DNA of 64,000 bases. It comes from Clostridia bacterium UC5.1-2E3. Lineage in GTDB: Bacteria > Bacillota > Clostridia > Lachnospirales > Lachnospiraceae. Below the pieces are notes generated by a model, which was not told where the DNA came from, made no database searches, and worked only from the letters and a program-made list of their open reading frames with translations. Position numbers and translations under genes: made by a program. Numbering within the stretch: the first letter of the stretch is position 1; each line of letters begins with the position of its first letter. The stretch covers positions 1 through 64,000 of the forward strand of contig BBZO01000006.1 in the NCBI GenBank assembly GCA_001304875.1, in the 5' to 3' direction. Below are positions 37,004 to 45,956 of this stretch, in pieces.

Positions 37004-38029
37004 ATGACTAACGATGATTTAACTGTTTTCCGGGAACGGAATGCACGGAAGCGTCTGTCCAATGCGGCGGCGCTGATTGGGAAGGCGGATGACGCCGTAT
37101 TTGAAGCCTGCCGCCCGACCGGATACGCGGAACTGGACAGGTGCCTTGGCGGCGGACTGACTGCCGGCCTTCACTGCCTTGGCGCGGTTCCGTCCTTGGG
37201 AAAATCAACCTATGTGATGCAGATGGCGGAACAAATGGCAGCAGAGGGGACCCATGTGATTGTGATTTCCCTGGAAATGAAGCCCGTGGATCTGGCGGCA
37301 AAGGCTGTCAGCAGGCAGCTTTACACGGACTGGCATGAAACATCCGCAGGTCTGTTAAAGACATCCGGCGAGCTGAGAAGCCGCACGGCCGTTATAAAGC
37401 TTACGGGCCGCGAATGGATGGCCGTGGAAGAAGCCGCCGGGAAAGTGGAAAAGCGCAGCCGTACCATCACGGTGGAAGAATGCGGGGCCAAGGCATGGAC
37501 TGCGGCGGACATCGCACAGTATGTGGGAAAATACATATCCGCATTTGGGGTTATCCCGGTGGTCATCGTGGACTACCTGCAGATCCTTGCCGCGCCGGAA
37601 GGAAAGGGCAGCCTTACCGACAAGCAGGCAGTGGATGAAAGCCTGCGTGTGCTTAAGTCCCTGAGTGATTCCAGGAAACTGCCGGTTGTCCTGATCAGCA
37701 GCCTCAACCGGGAAAGCTACGACCAGCCGGTATCCCTCCGATCGTATAAGGATACCGGGAGCATTGAATATTCCTGCGATACCGTGCTGGGGATGCAGTA
37801 CAGGGGTGTCGGGGCCAGGGACTTTGATGTTTTTCAGGCACAGGGGCAGAACCCGCGGGAACTGGAGGTCTGCGTACTGAAACAGAGATACGGGGCTGTC
37901 GGGATCCGCATCCCTTACCGGTTCTATCCCGCTTACAGCTGTTTTGAGGAACTTCCGTCTGCGCGGAGCGGAAAGCAGCCCAAAGGCTCCAAAAGACAAG
38001 CGCAGGATGACGGGATACTGGAAGTTTAA
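37004..38029 (+). CDS. DnaB-like RecA-fold ATPase (replicative helicase-like)
   Basis: This intact protein of 341 residues lacks the DnaB N-terminal domain. Its RecA-like core has TGYAELDRCLGGGLTAGLHC, Walker A GAVPSLGKSTYVMQ, VIVISLEMKPVDLAAK, a Walker B strand VVIVDYLQILAAPEGKGS, and a sensor-type segment VVLISSLNRESY. This is the C-terminal DnaB helicase pattern. It probably loads on, or unwinds, the iteron origin upstream. AAGGAG precedes the ATG. Confidence 0.85.
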   Translation: MTNDDLTVFRERNARKRLSNAAALIGKADDAVFEACRPTGYAELDRCLGGGLTAGLHCLGAVPSLGKSTYVMQMAEQMAAEGTHVIVISLEMKPVDLAAKAVSRQLYTDWHETSAGLLKTSGELRSRTAVIKLTGREWMAVEEAAGKVEKRSRTITVEECGAKAWTAADIAQYVGKYISAFGVIPVVIVDYLQILAAPEGKGSLTDKQAVDESLRVLKSLSDSRKLPVVLISSLNRESYDQPVSLRSYKDTGSIEYSCDTVLGMQYRGVGARDFDVFQAQGQNPRELEVCVLKQRYGAVGIRIPYRFYPAYSCFEELPSARSGKQPKGSKRQAQDDGILEV

Positions 38030-38167
38030 GTGCCGTGGATCGCTGCCATGCTATCGGAGATTTTAATAAAATGTAAGGCATAAGTAATACACGGAGCGCC
38101 GGAATATGGTATAGTTTTATTAAAGGAACCGGACGTTGAAGATTGCGTTATGGGGGAGGTGGGCGTT

Positions 38168-39034
38168 ATGGGCCATGGATTAAAAAGGGATTTATCGGAA
38201 TGATGTGGATGGCTTGTGCGGCGGCAATCTCCGCCTGCAGTCCGTCTCCCTCGGCGGAACCTGCCGTGCTGCCGCCAGAGGAACAGGTGCGGACGGTTTC
38301 CGTGGAACGGGACGGAGTGGCTGCAGACTGCGGGAACCGGGAACAGATCGGCGAACTGCTTTCCATTCTGGCGGACATGGAACCAACAAACCTGCAGTCC
38401 GTGCAGGATGTCCCGCAGGCGGATGCATATACATCCATTCATTTTGAAGATACGGAAGGCTGTGTTTACACGATTTTCTATTACGAAACGGACGGCACGG
38501 ATTATGTGGAACAGTCCTATCAGGGGATCTACAAGCCGGCATCAGCCTTGGCGAGCTTTTGGACAGCCTGCTGAAATCAGGGGAAGCGCCGATAAATGAC
38601 CGGATTCCGATGGTGATGGCAGACGGGGCGATGTATTATGACACCGGAAGGGAAAGCACGGTTACGGGCCGCTGCGGCGTCATGGACGGCGAGATCACAT
38701 CCGCGGTGGAGCGGACGGAAGTGCCGTCTGAAAACAACCAGTCCAATTTCGGCGCCGGGTATGGATATCAGTGGGGACCGGAGGAAGGAACCTGGAAGTA
38801 TGCATGGACGGCAAATGGCTGGTATTTGAGCGGCAGTACGTGGACGACAATCGGGTTTATTTTGCGGGAAGATGGCATGATAAAAGCGGACTGTCGGAGG
38901 ATACCCTTCGGTGGCTTGCGTGGTACAACGGCTTAAGTGAAGAAGAGCAGGCGTGCATCAGTGCCGTCCCGTCGGATCTGCTGGATGAAAGCGGAATTTC
39001 CAGGACAGAGGAAACGGATGCGCAGGCGGACTGA
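38168..39034 (+). CDS. Lipoprotein of unknown function (frameshifted)
   Basis: A signal segment (GFIGMMWMACAAAISAC, lipobox ISAC) is followed by about 260 residues with the recurring clostridial pattern GRCGVMDGEITSAV...NQSNFGAGYGYQWG. Frames break near 38555 and 38800. The best start is ATG 38168 behind GGGGGAGGTG, which requires one missing A near 38182; a TTG at 38143 is in frame without that. It is probably anchored in the cell membrane and starts a run of small membrane genes. Function unknown. Confidence 0.65.
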
Positions 39035-39087
39035 CCGCTTTTAATCGACATGAATATGAGGATAGGAAACGCAAAAGCGGGGTGAAC

Positions 39088-39501
39088 ATGATGAATGGAA
39101 AAACAATGCGTTATGCCGGCACAGCAGTTTTAATGATTTTTATTGCTGCCGGAGCATATCTGATCGGATATAAAACGGCGTATGACCGGATGGAACGTGC
39201 GGCAGCCAGTTATGAGACCGAGACGTTCTACGCGGCCATTACCGACATTTCCGACAGTTCCATAACGGTCCAGGGCATGGAGATCAATGATATTAATTTC
39301 AGGGGCAGATTTACTTTTCCCGTAATGGAAGAGACCTCTTATCTGTGGCGAGGGACGAGGATCAGCGCCAAAGACCTGGAAGAGGGTGATAATATTTCGA
39401 TTACCTTTACGGGACTGGTACAGGAAACATCTCCAGCCGGGATCCAGGAAGTCTTGAAGGTGCAGCTGCTGGACGATGATTTGAGGCTGATGGTTGTTTA
39501 A
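39088..39501 (+). CDS. Membrane-anchored protein of unknown function
   Basis: This intact protein of about 138 residues has one N-terminal membrane segment (YAGTAVLMIFIAAGAYLIGY) and an extracellular beta-rich domain (FYAAITDISDSSITVQGMEI; DNISITFTGLVQETSP), which resembles small OB-like folds. It is 53 bp downstream of the lipoprotein and 14 bp before the next membrane gene, so they probably form one operon. Confidence 0.65.
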   Translation: MMNGKTMRYAGTAVLMIFIAAGAYLIGYKTAYDRMERAAASYETETFYAAITDISDSSITVQGMEINDINFRGRFTFPVMEETSYLWRGTRISAKDLEEGDNISITFTGLVQETSPAGIQEVLKVQLLDDDLRLMVV

Positions 39502-39515
39502 GGGAGCGGGACTCT

Positions 39516-39752
39516 ATGTGGAATAAACTCAATACATTTTTAAACTGTCTGATTGGGGCGTTTATCGGAGTGTTTTTGGCAAGAAGCGTTTATACATACT
39601 GGGATTATACGACGCATCCTGAGATTTATGCGGTGTCATCCGCACCATGGTACACGGCTATCCTGCTGTTTGGCATCGTATCAGGCGCGATTATTTTAGC
39701 GGCGATGCTTGTGAAGGTCATGATTAGGGAAAAAGTGAAAAAGGGTGAATGA
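39516..39752 (+). CDS. Small two-helix membrane protein
   Basis: This 78-residue protein has two hydrophobic helices (FLNCLIGAFIGVFLARSVYT and AILLFGIVSGAIILAAMLVK) and a basic tail. It lies in a run of cell-envelope genes from 38168 to 40628. No function can be assigned. Confidence 0.6.
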   Translation: MWNKLNTFLNCLIGAFIGVFLARSVYTYWDYTTHPEIYAVSSAPWYTAILLFGIVSGAIILAAMLVKVMIREKVKKGE

Positions 39753-39787
39753 AAATAGCATAAATTAAAATACGGAGGTGCTGCGTT

Positions 39788-39937
39788 ATGAAAGGCATCA
39801 GAATTGAATTGTTGGGTATTGGTATTATTTTATTAGGAATTGCACTTAGCACAAATAATTTTTGGGCTTATACGCTGGGAGTTGTAGGTTTTGGAATTAT
39901 TTCTATGGGGTGTTTTTGGAAAGAGAAAAACAACTAG
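39788..39937 (+). CDS. 49-residue membrane peptide
   Basis: A short frame with a good ribosome site (GGAGGTGCTGCGTTATG) encodes one long or two short hydrophobic helices (LLGIGIILLGIALS; YTLGVVGFGIISMGCFW). It is probably translated given the ribosome site. Function unknown. Confidence 0.5.
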   Translation: MKGIRIELLGIGIILLGIALSTNNFWAYTLGVVGFGIISMGCFWKEKNN

Positions 39938-39976
39938 CTCACAGTTCATTGATGAGCAAAAAGAGGAGTAATGCTG

Positions 39977-40201
39977 ATGAAATGTCCTAAGTGTGGAAAA
40001 GATATGAAGCCGGGTTATTTACAGACATCGAAGATTGTCGCATTTAACAAAAGAAAACATAAAATTTCATTAAATCCTGAGTGTGAGGATGGTGTTATGA
40101 TTGCCCGAAAGGCATTTACGGGAACAGATTTTCCGGGCTTTATCTGTAAAGAGTGCGGCCTGATTTTATTTGATTATAAGAACGGTACATCTCGCTTTTG
40201 A
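39977..40201 (+). CDS. Zinc-ribbon protein
   Basis: This protein of about 74 residues has two cysteine pairs (CPKC near the start and CKEC near the end), enough for a single zinc ribbon, as in a group of small clostridial proteins with PF20097-like sequence. ATG 39977 lies 8 bases after AGAGGAG; the ATG at 39971 is too close to it. Function unknown. Confidence 0.6.
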   Translation: MKCPKCGKDMKPGYLQTSKIVAFNKRKHKISLNPECEDGVMIARKAFTGTDFPGFICKECGLILFDYKNGTSRF

Positions 40202-40262
40202 TTTTCTATTTACCTGGGAATAAGACGGTTCACAAATTAGACATTCTGGAGGAATCAATCGT

Positions 40263-40628
40263 ATGAAAAAGAGAATAGAAATTCTTTTGATCATGCTTTG
40301 CCTGCTCGGCTTAAGCGGCTGTAACCCCAATCATGATGAACCGACTCCGACCGGGTATCCATCCGGAGAGGCGCAGCGTCCGCAGATTATGTACAATGGG
40401 GTAATTTATTTCTATACGGCGGATGGATTTGATCATCTACTTCCGGATGGTTATGAGCAGGTTGGCGAAGTAAAAGAAGTAGACAACAGACAGGAACCTG
40501 CGGAGGATTGGTGCGGAAGCCGTGTTGAGGTGGGTCAGAAGATATATGTTTCCAATGATACGTCCACAATTTATGTGGAATATGAGACGGGATATGCAGA
40601 GTTTGCCGCTGTTTCCGAATCAGAGTGA
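40263..40628 (+). CDS. Small lipoprotein
   Basis: This intact 121-residue protein has a signal sequence with lipobox LSGC (IEILLIMLCLLGLSGC) and a mature domain beginning NPNHDEPTPTGYP. It ends the small envelope operon; a terminator follows. No family is recognised. Confidence 0.65.
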   Translation: MKKRIEILLIMLCLLGLSGCNPNHDEPTPTGYPSGEAQRPQIMYNGVIYFYTADGFDHLLPDGYEQVGEVKEVDNRQEPAEDWCGSRVEVGQKIYVSNDTSTIYVEYETGYAEFAAVSESE

Positions 40629-40670
40629 TGGCTGATAAGCGGAATCATGGCATACTGGAAGCAAAAAGGT

Positions 40671-40706
40671 GCGGGAGCAGCGCGAGTGCAACTCCCGTAT
40701 CTTTTT
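40671..40706 (+). terminator. Terminator between the lipoprotein and kptA
   Basis: GCGGGAG (40671-40677) pairs with CTCCCGT (40692-40698), followed by CTTTTTT. It also lies at the 3' side of the reverse-strand kptA gene. Confidence 0.75.
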
Positions 40707-40716
40707 TATAGCCGGT

Positions 40717-41267
40717 TTAAATTTCCCGCGGAAGTCTTTGAAGAAATTCCGCAGGAACTTCCTTTGTCAGCCATACACCGTTTGCGGAAAGATAGAAGGC
40801 GTAACCGGCCCGCGCCATCTGTCCGGCAGCAACCTGATAGACAACCGGTTTTCCGTGCCGTTTTCCTACGGCAATGGCCGTATCCATATCTTTGGAAAGA
40901 TGGACGTAAAGCCGGCTTTTTGGAATCAGGCCGGTTTTCTCGATGGAGGCCGTATATTTCTCCCCGGTGCCATGCCAAAGAAGTTCCGGCGGCATAGCCT
41001 GCGTCAGTTCCACATCCACGGGAATGGAGTGACCCTGGCTGGCCCGGATCAATGTATGGTCTTCATTGTAAGCATAGCGTTGTTTGCTGTCGGTGCGGAC
41101 GATTTCGTCCAGCAGTTCCCTGGAGAAGAAGGGTTCCTTGGTTTCCCTAATTCCCCGGATCAGCGCATCTACGTCGCCCACCCATGTTCGTCCAGGGTAA
41201 TGCCGATAACTTCCGGCTTATGGCGCAGGATCAGGCTTATATAGCGGCTGATGGCAGTCAGATTCAC
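40717..41267 (-). CDS. kptA: KptA, NAD+-dependent RNA 2'-phosphotransferase (one frameshift)
   Basis: KptA/Tpt1 removes an internal 2'-phosphate from RNA by passing it to NAD+. Conserved parts are [20 protein letters not shown] at the start, [23 protein letters not shown] and [16 protein letters not shown]. The frame breaks near 41177, where a base is lost after EHGW. With it restored the protein begins at the GTG at 41265-41267, behind GGAAGGAAG, for about 183 residues. It stands alone as cargo. In bacteria without tRNA splicing its natural job is unclear, and RNA repair or ADP-ribosyl chemistry has been proposed. Confidence 0.92.
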
Positions 41268-41460
41268 GCGATCACTTCCTTCCGATTGATCTTATAGGGG
41301 TATTCTACCCGGCAATAGACCCAAAATCAAGTATTCCAGTGAAATATCCAGCGCCTATAAATCCATGGCGACAATTCAACCTGTGGTTCAATGTATTTTG
41401 CGCCCGCTTATAGTATAATGATGGTATTTACCAGGTTACAGAAGGAGAGTGAGCGCGAAA

Positions 41461-42079
41461 TGAGAAATGTCTGGAACCGGGATCCGTACCGATGGTACAA
41501 ATACAAAAAGGACTGGAAGGCAATCATAGGGCAGTTCCGTCTGGATCTGCGCTGTTGCAGGCAGAGGATCACGAAAGGATACTGCGAAAAGGATCTGTGG
41601 AGCATCCGGGACTGGTTCCTGGATGTTGTCCCGGATATGCTGGAGGAGTATAAGAAAAGCCGTAACGGAAGCCCCGGCATACTGGGAGAGAATTACAAAA
41701 ATGAGGAAGGGTTCCTGGTCAATGATACCTGTCACGGTGAGTGGGATCGGATCCTGGATGAAATGATTTTTCTGTTCCGGGAGGCGGATGAAAGACAGTG
41801 CAGGTGCAAAAATCCATATGAAGAAGAGCATTCCAAGGCATTTTCGCTGTTTATGGACAAATACGGCTGCTTGGGGAGAAACTGAGGACGCCGGAAGAGC
41901 GGAAACGTGACAGCGAGCAGAATGTCATTACCTACCACGGCATGCGCGAACTGCCGGAATACAAAGAGCTCTGCAAGCGGTATGACGAAGAAGAGAAGAA
42001 GCTGGAACAATATAGGGAAGAATGCAAGAATGAGGCATTTGAACTGTTTACGAAATGGTTTTACAGCCTGTGGGATTAG
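41461..42079 (+). CDS. Unknown protein of mobile-element type (one frameshift)
   Basis: The frame begins MRNVWNRDPYRWYKYKKDWK and is rich in charged and aromatic residues, with several cysteines (RLDLRCCRQR; ERQCRCKN). It breaks near 41875 in a G run and continues to LFTKWFYSLWD at 42077-42079, about 206 residues. I do not recognise the family. The metallophosphoesterase gene follows after 33 bp. Confidence 0.55.
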
Positions 42080-42112
42080 AGGAAGGCTGAGCAGATTGGA
42101 GGCGGCGATAGA

Positions 42113-42808
42113 ATGGCGGTATATATCACGGGGGATACCCATGGGGATTTCCGGCAGATCGGAGACTTCTGTTTCTCCATGGGGACAAAGCGGGACGATG
42201 TTATGATTGTACTGGGTGATGCGGGATTGAATTACTTTGGCGATGAACGGGACACTGTCAGAAAAACAGGCGTATCCCAGACCCGGATGACCTATCTGAT
42301 GGTACACGGAAACCACGAAATGCGGCCGGAGACGCTGAACGGGTACAGGCTGATCCCGTGGAACGGCGGAATGGTGTACCAGGAAGAACCGTTCCCAAAT
42401 CTGCTGTTTGCAAAGGACGGGGAAATTTACCGGCTTGGCGGGAAGGATGTGTTGGTCATCGGCGGGGCCTACAGCGTGGACAAGGAATACCGGCTGCGGA
42501 TGGGGTATCGCTGGTTTCCGGACGAACAGCCTTCCGATGAGACTAAGGAGTATGTGGAACAACAATTGGATAAAGCCGGCTGGAAGGTGGATGCGGTACT
42601 GTCCCATACCTGCCCCCGCAAATACGAGCCGGTGGAGCATTTCATGCCGGGGATTGACCAGTCCAAGGTGGATAAGTCTACGGAAAACTGGCTTGACACG
42701 ATCGAGGACAAGCTGGATTATAAGGAATGGTACTGTGGGCACTGGCATATCAATAAGCGGATTGATAAACTGACGTTCCTATTTCATGACATACGGCTGT
42801 TTAACTGA
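42113..42808 (+). CDS. Calcineurin-like metallophosphoesterase
   Basis: This intact protein of 231 residues has all the metal-binding motifs of the family: GDTHGDF, VLGDAG, VHGNHE, SHTC and CGHWH. It should hydrolyse a phosphoester, possibly a nucleotide or DNA end; the substrate is unknown. Such genes are common cargo in clostridial mobile elements. It may share a transcript with the preceding unknown gene. Confidence 0.88.
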   Translation: MAVYITGDTHGDFRQIGDFCFSMGTKRDDVMIVLGDAGLNYFGDERDTVRKTGVSQTRMTYLMVHGNHEMRPETLNGYRLIPWNGGMVYQEEPFPNLLFAKDGEIYRLGGKDVLVIGGAYSVDKEYRLRMGYRWFPDEQPSDETKEYVEQQLDKAGWKVDAVLSHTCPRKYEPVEHFMPGIDQSKVDKSTENWLDTIEDKLDYKEWYCGHWHINKRIDKLTFLFHDIRLFN

Positions 42809-42897
42809 AAATTTAAGAGACCCGTGTAGTGAAGACCAATAAGCATAAAATGCCACCTATATGGAATCATAAGGAATAAATGAAAATATGGAACCTA

Positions 42898-42944
42898 TAA
42901 AAAGAGAGTGCCGCAAAGCCTCCATAACGGATGACTTTACGGCA
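42898..42944 (-). terminator. Terminator of the minus-strand gene at 42961
   Basis: On the minus strand GTGCCGTAAAG pairs with CTTTGCGGCAC (42934-42944 with 42909-42919), with one mismatched or wobble position, followed by a T-rich run (complement of 42898-42903). Confidence 0.7.
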
Positions 42945-42960
42945 CCGCCTGGGTCCGGCC

Positions 42961-43290
42961 TTACAGTGCAGACGCCTCCTGATACAGCGCGGCAGCAACC
43001 GCTATTTTGACGCACCACCGGTTATAATCGGGGATACGGTTAAAAAACGGTCTGCCGGTCTGCTTCTTAAAAAACTGGTTTATGCCATGAAGCAGCTCCG
43101 CAAGGGAATCCAGCAGATCCAGGTATTCCGCGACGTCCATGAATGTAACCGCAGCCGCAATGGCTGTTTCCGCCGGCTGGCAGAGACGATAAACCCGTCC
43201 GGTGACTGCAAGCATCTGGGAAAAGAGGGCATTGTTCTCCGCTTTTAATGTGATGAGATTCTCAACGGGGTAATAGGTATGCCGTTCCAT
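42961..43290 (-). CDS. Hypothetical helical protein
   Basis: This intact protein of 109 residues is mostly alpha-helical (VENLITLKAENNALFSQMLA; FMDVAEYLDLLDSLAELLHG). A strong ribosome site, GGAAGGAGG, precedes the ATG and a terminator follows. No family recognised. The gap 43291-43617 holds the promoter for the next forward unit. Confidence 0.55.
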   Translation of the reverse strand: MERHTYYPVENLITLKAENNALFSQMLAVTGRVYRLCQPAETAIAAAVTFMDVAEYLDLLDSLAELLHGINQFFKKQTGRPFFNRIPDYNRWCVKIAVAAALYQEASAL

Positions 43291-43463
43291 GGGATTCCTC
43301 CTTCCATATGTGAAAATAAAAAGAGGACAGGCCGGAATTGATACGCTCCATGCCTTGTCCTGGTATCTATAAAGATTATGGAGAAGGATGTATCACGGAA
43401 GAATCAAGATGGCAGATTTAACCGGAAGGGCATTGAAAAATGGGTAAAAAGAGCAAAAAGTCA

Positions 43464-43491
43464 TTGACAATCGGATGGGCATCCATTAAAC
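43464..43491 (+). promoter_or_regulatory. Promoter with a palindrome in its spacer
   Basis: TTGACA (43464-43469) is spaced 16 bp from TTAAAC (43486-43491). The spacer contains the palindrome GGATGGGCATCC (43473-43484). Its position would let the Xre-like protein encoded downstream repress its own promoter. Confidence 0.45.
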
Positions 43492-43617
43492 TTAAAGTAT
43501 AAAGAAAAGCAAATATTGGATATGTAGAACGCCAATAGGCGCAGTAGATATTATATCCTTGAGTGGATAGTATCTGCTGTGCCTTTTTGTTTTTCGGGGA
43601 AAAAGGAGGCGCGGCGG

Positions 43618-43874
43618 ATGGGGTCAGGATAAGGAAAATAAGAAAAATATCAAAGAAGCGGACGGGGCTGCAGATCCGTCAGATGATGACGGACCGGGGA
43701 ATAACGGTCGCGCAGCTCCAGGATTGGCTGGAAATCGACTCGCCTCAGGCAGTCTACAAGTGGCTGCACGGCGTCAACCTGCCGTCGGTAACTCATCTGC
43801 ACGGGTTAAGCCAGATCCTGAACGTAAAAATCGATGAAATATTGGCTGTTGAGGAGGAAAAGGATGATGACTGA
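43618..43874 (+). CDS. Xre/Cro-type small regulator
   Basis: The protein includes a helix-turn-helix (LQIRQMMTDRGITVAQLQDW then IDSPQAVYKWLHG) typical of Cro/C1 regulators, about 80 residues. The best start is ATG 43618 behind AAAAGGAGG, which needs one missing G just after it; without that the frame is open from further upstream with no start of comparable quality. It overlaps the next gene by 11 bp and heads a unit of unknown genes. Confidence 0.65.
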
Positions 43875-44289
43875 GAAGGAAAAACTGTATGACACGCTGT
43901 TGCAGCTGGGGACGGCCCTGCGGGAGAAACGGGTACATGTGTATGGTGTGGGCTGGGATCTGCACAAAGAGAAAGTGGAAGCAGTCTGTGAGGCGGATAA
44001 AAAGTACATGGACCTGCCGCTGCCAGAGGAACATAAGGAAACCATCGAAAGAATGTTGGAGAAACGGATGGAGGCCAATGAGTGCGAGCTGACCCTTACG
44101 TACATTGCTGGAATCCTGGATGGGATTTCATATTTGCGAGATGCCGGGTTCCTCGACATGTATGTGGTAGACAGTGAAGAACTCTCTAAAAAGACGGACA
44201 AAAAGATAAGAGAAGCTGCTTTGCGGTGGCGATCATACCGGGCAGGGACGGATGCTTCTCGGCACAGGTACAGGATCGAAAACAGCTGA
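43864..44289 (+). CDS. Unknown protein, probably one unit with the next frame
   Basis: This 141-residue frame begins MMTEKEKLYDTLLQLGTALR and is helical and charged. The last part (LRWRSYRAGTDASRHRYR) looks out of frame. If one T were missing near 44221, the protein would continue as AFAVAIIPGRDGCFSAQVQD into the frame that ends at 44468. I therefore suspect a frameshift joining the two entries. Family unknown. GAGGAGG precedes the ATG. Confidence 0.5.
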   Translation: MMTEKEKLYDTLLQLGTALREKRVHVYGVGWDLHKEKVEAVCEADKKYMDLPLPEEHKETIERMLEKRMEANECELTLTYIAGILDGISYLRDAGFLDMYVVDSEELSKKTDKKIREAALRWRSYRAGTDASRHRYRIENS

Positions 44290-44468
44290 TTGATTTTGCG
44301 AGAAAATGGACAGATAAAGGGGTCGAAATCTATGTGATCAGCCGGCCGGAGGCGTATGGGGAGTATGGGCCATATACCTTCACGCTCTCGTTAGACTTGC
44401 TGGATGGTGCGCTGGAGGGCTATATGGAAAGAAAGGGGATGGGGAGTAATGGGAGACTCAATGTATGA
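44226..44468 (+). CDS. Small protein or C-terminal part of the preceding gene
   Basis: The frame reads VAIIPGRDGCFSAQVQDRKQ, then a compact alpha/beta segment (VEIYVISRPEAYGEYGPYTF) ending RKGMGSNGRLNV. The GTG at 44226 has only a weak ribosome site, which supports the reading that this is the displaced end of the gene at 43864. Overlaps the next gene by 20 bp. Confidence 0.45.
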   Translation: MAIIPGRDGCFSAQVQDRKQLIDFARKWTDKGVEIYVISRPEAYGEYGPYTFTLSLDLLDGALEGYMERKGMGSNGRLNV

Positions 44469-45186
44469 CAGCATGTGGATCCATGGCTATAAGTTGGGAC
44501 GAATCCTGTCAGAACTTAAGATAGTTATGACAATCGAAGGGGAGAAAAATGTCAGGAAGCTTTGCCCAGGTGCAACGGATGAAATGCTGGAAGATTTACG
44601 AAATGCCGGAAAGAGTTTTGAGGCAGATAGAGCTTTTACAAAAAAATATCAAGGAATCCTGGTGGAAACGGATATGTATAAAGAATTGGGAGAAGAAGCC
44701 AGGCAGGCCCTCAGGGAAGAAGAAGAGCAGGAAGCTGTAAAAAGCCTCATGAATGAGGCTACCGGGTTCCTGGTTACTGCAGATGAAGCCAAAGTTACGA
44801 AAAAGGCCCTTAAAAGAAAAGTGCCGATTGCGTTGTATTCTTCTGTCGGTAGGGATTATATCCTTCCGAAGGGGTTTAAAAAAGATGAGCTGAAAAATAC
44901 GGAAGTAAGGATACGACTGGCAAAACATTTCCTTCGGAGGCAAAATCAACAATGGAGCTCCAAAGAGGAAGCAGAGAGAGGTTTGAGCGATTGTCCGAAA
45001 GGCACCGTACTCCGATCCGGAAATCATGTGGTTATTACAGGCGAGGTTCCGGCTTTGTGGAAAATTGAATATGTATCCAGAAATAATCCCTGGTATATCC
45101 AGTATAGGCGGGGACATGAGACAGTTGTTAGAGTCCGTATGGATCCATATGGACGCGTATCACATATGGAGTCGGAGTCAATATGA
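44449..45186 (+). CDS. Unknown protein, first of two tandem paralogues
   Basis: This protein of about 245 residues (MGDSMYDSMWIHGYKLGRIL) has an all-helical first half (ATDEMLEDLRNAGKSFEADR) and a beta-rich second half (VPIALYSSVGRDYILPKGFK; TEVRIRLAKHFL; WKIEYVSRNNPWYIQYRRG). The next gene has the same order of motifs. I know no named family. The ATG is preceded by GGGGAG. No membrane segments are seen. Confidence 0.6.
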   Translation: MGDSMYDSMWIHGYKLGRILSELKIVMTIEGEKNVRKLCPGATDEMLEDLRNAGKSFEADRAFTKKYQGILVETDMYKELGEEARQALREEEEQEAVKSLMNEATGFLVTADEAKVTKKALKRKVPIALYSSVGRDYILPKGFKKDELKNTEVRIRLAKHFLRRQNQQWSSKEEAERGLSDCPKGTVLRSGNHVVITGEVPALWKIEYVSRNNPWYIQYRRGHETVVRVRMDPYGRVSHMESESI

Positions 45187-45205
45187 TTTTGAAAGGGAAA
45201 TAGGA

Positions 45206-45938
45206 ATGAGCGATACATTATTGGATGCATTGTGGCTTGAGGGGTACAGTATCAGTTTTGCTGTCGGTGTCTTGAAAACGATTCTGGATCAGTTGGGAGA
45301 GGAACGGGTGCGCAAGTATTGTCCGGACATTACGGACGAGATCCTGGCGGCTCTGAAGGAGCTGGGAAAGGATTGCACGGATGACGAGTATAATCTGTTC
45401 GAGAAAAAGTATGAAGCCGATATCATGAAAATGCAGATATATGAGAAGGCATATGCCCAAGCGGAGAGGGCACTGGAGGCAAAAAAAATCAGGAGCTGGC
45501 GGGAATCCGCCGTAAGGGAGTCGGCGAAGTTTTTGAAGGAAATGCGGGACAATGATGAAGAGCATTACGATGACAGCGTTCCGGTCGCAATCTTTACGGA
45601 GTATGAAGAGGCCCCGATTGTCCCGTCACAATTTGGCACAGAGTGTCCCCAAAAGACGGAAGACCGGATCCGGCTGGCCCGTTTTTTCTGGAGCTGGAAG
45701 ATCGGTCACCGTTCTCCATGGCTGAACTGGAAGACTTTTTATATTCGCAGATAAGAGAAGGGGAGAACACGGCCATCTGCCGCTGTAAAACCCGTGCGGT
45801 GGTGATACGGGACAATTATTGGACCCAATGGCGGATCGTGTATGTATCACCGCAGGAGCGTGGTATATCGGTTATTACAAGGGCAGGGAACGTGTTAAGG
45901 AGATCGAACTGGACGAATACGGAAGACTGATGGACTAG
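45206..45938 (+). CDS. Unknown protein, second of two tandem paralogues (one frameshift)
   Basis: Begins MSDTLLDALWLEGYSISFAV, matching the first copy's SMWIHGYKLGRIL region. Further shared blocks are DITDEILAALKELGK, VPVAIFTEYEEAPIVPSQFG, TEDRIRLARFF and WRIVYVSPQERG. The frame breaks near 45680 and again near 45885. The last residues, in the third frame, read KEIELDEYGRLMD, ending at 45936-45938, equal to the MDPYGRVSHME end of copy 1. Function unknown. Confidence 0.55.
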
Positions 45939-45956
45939 GGAAAGGACAGATTGCTT

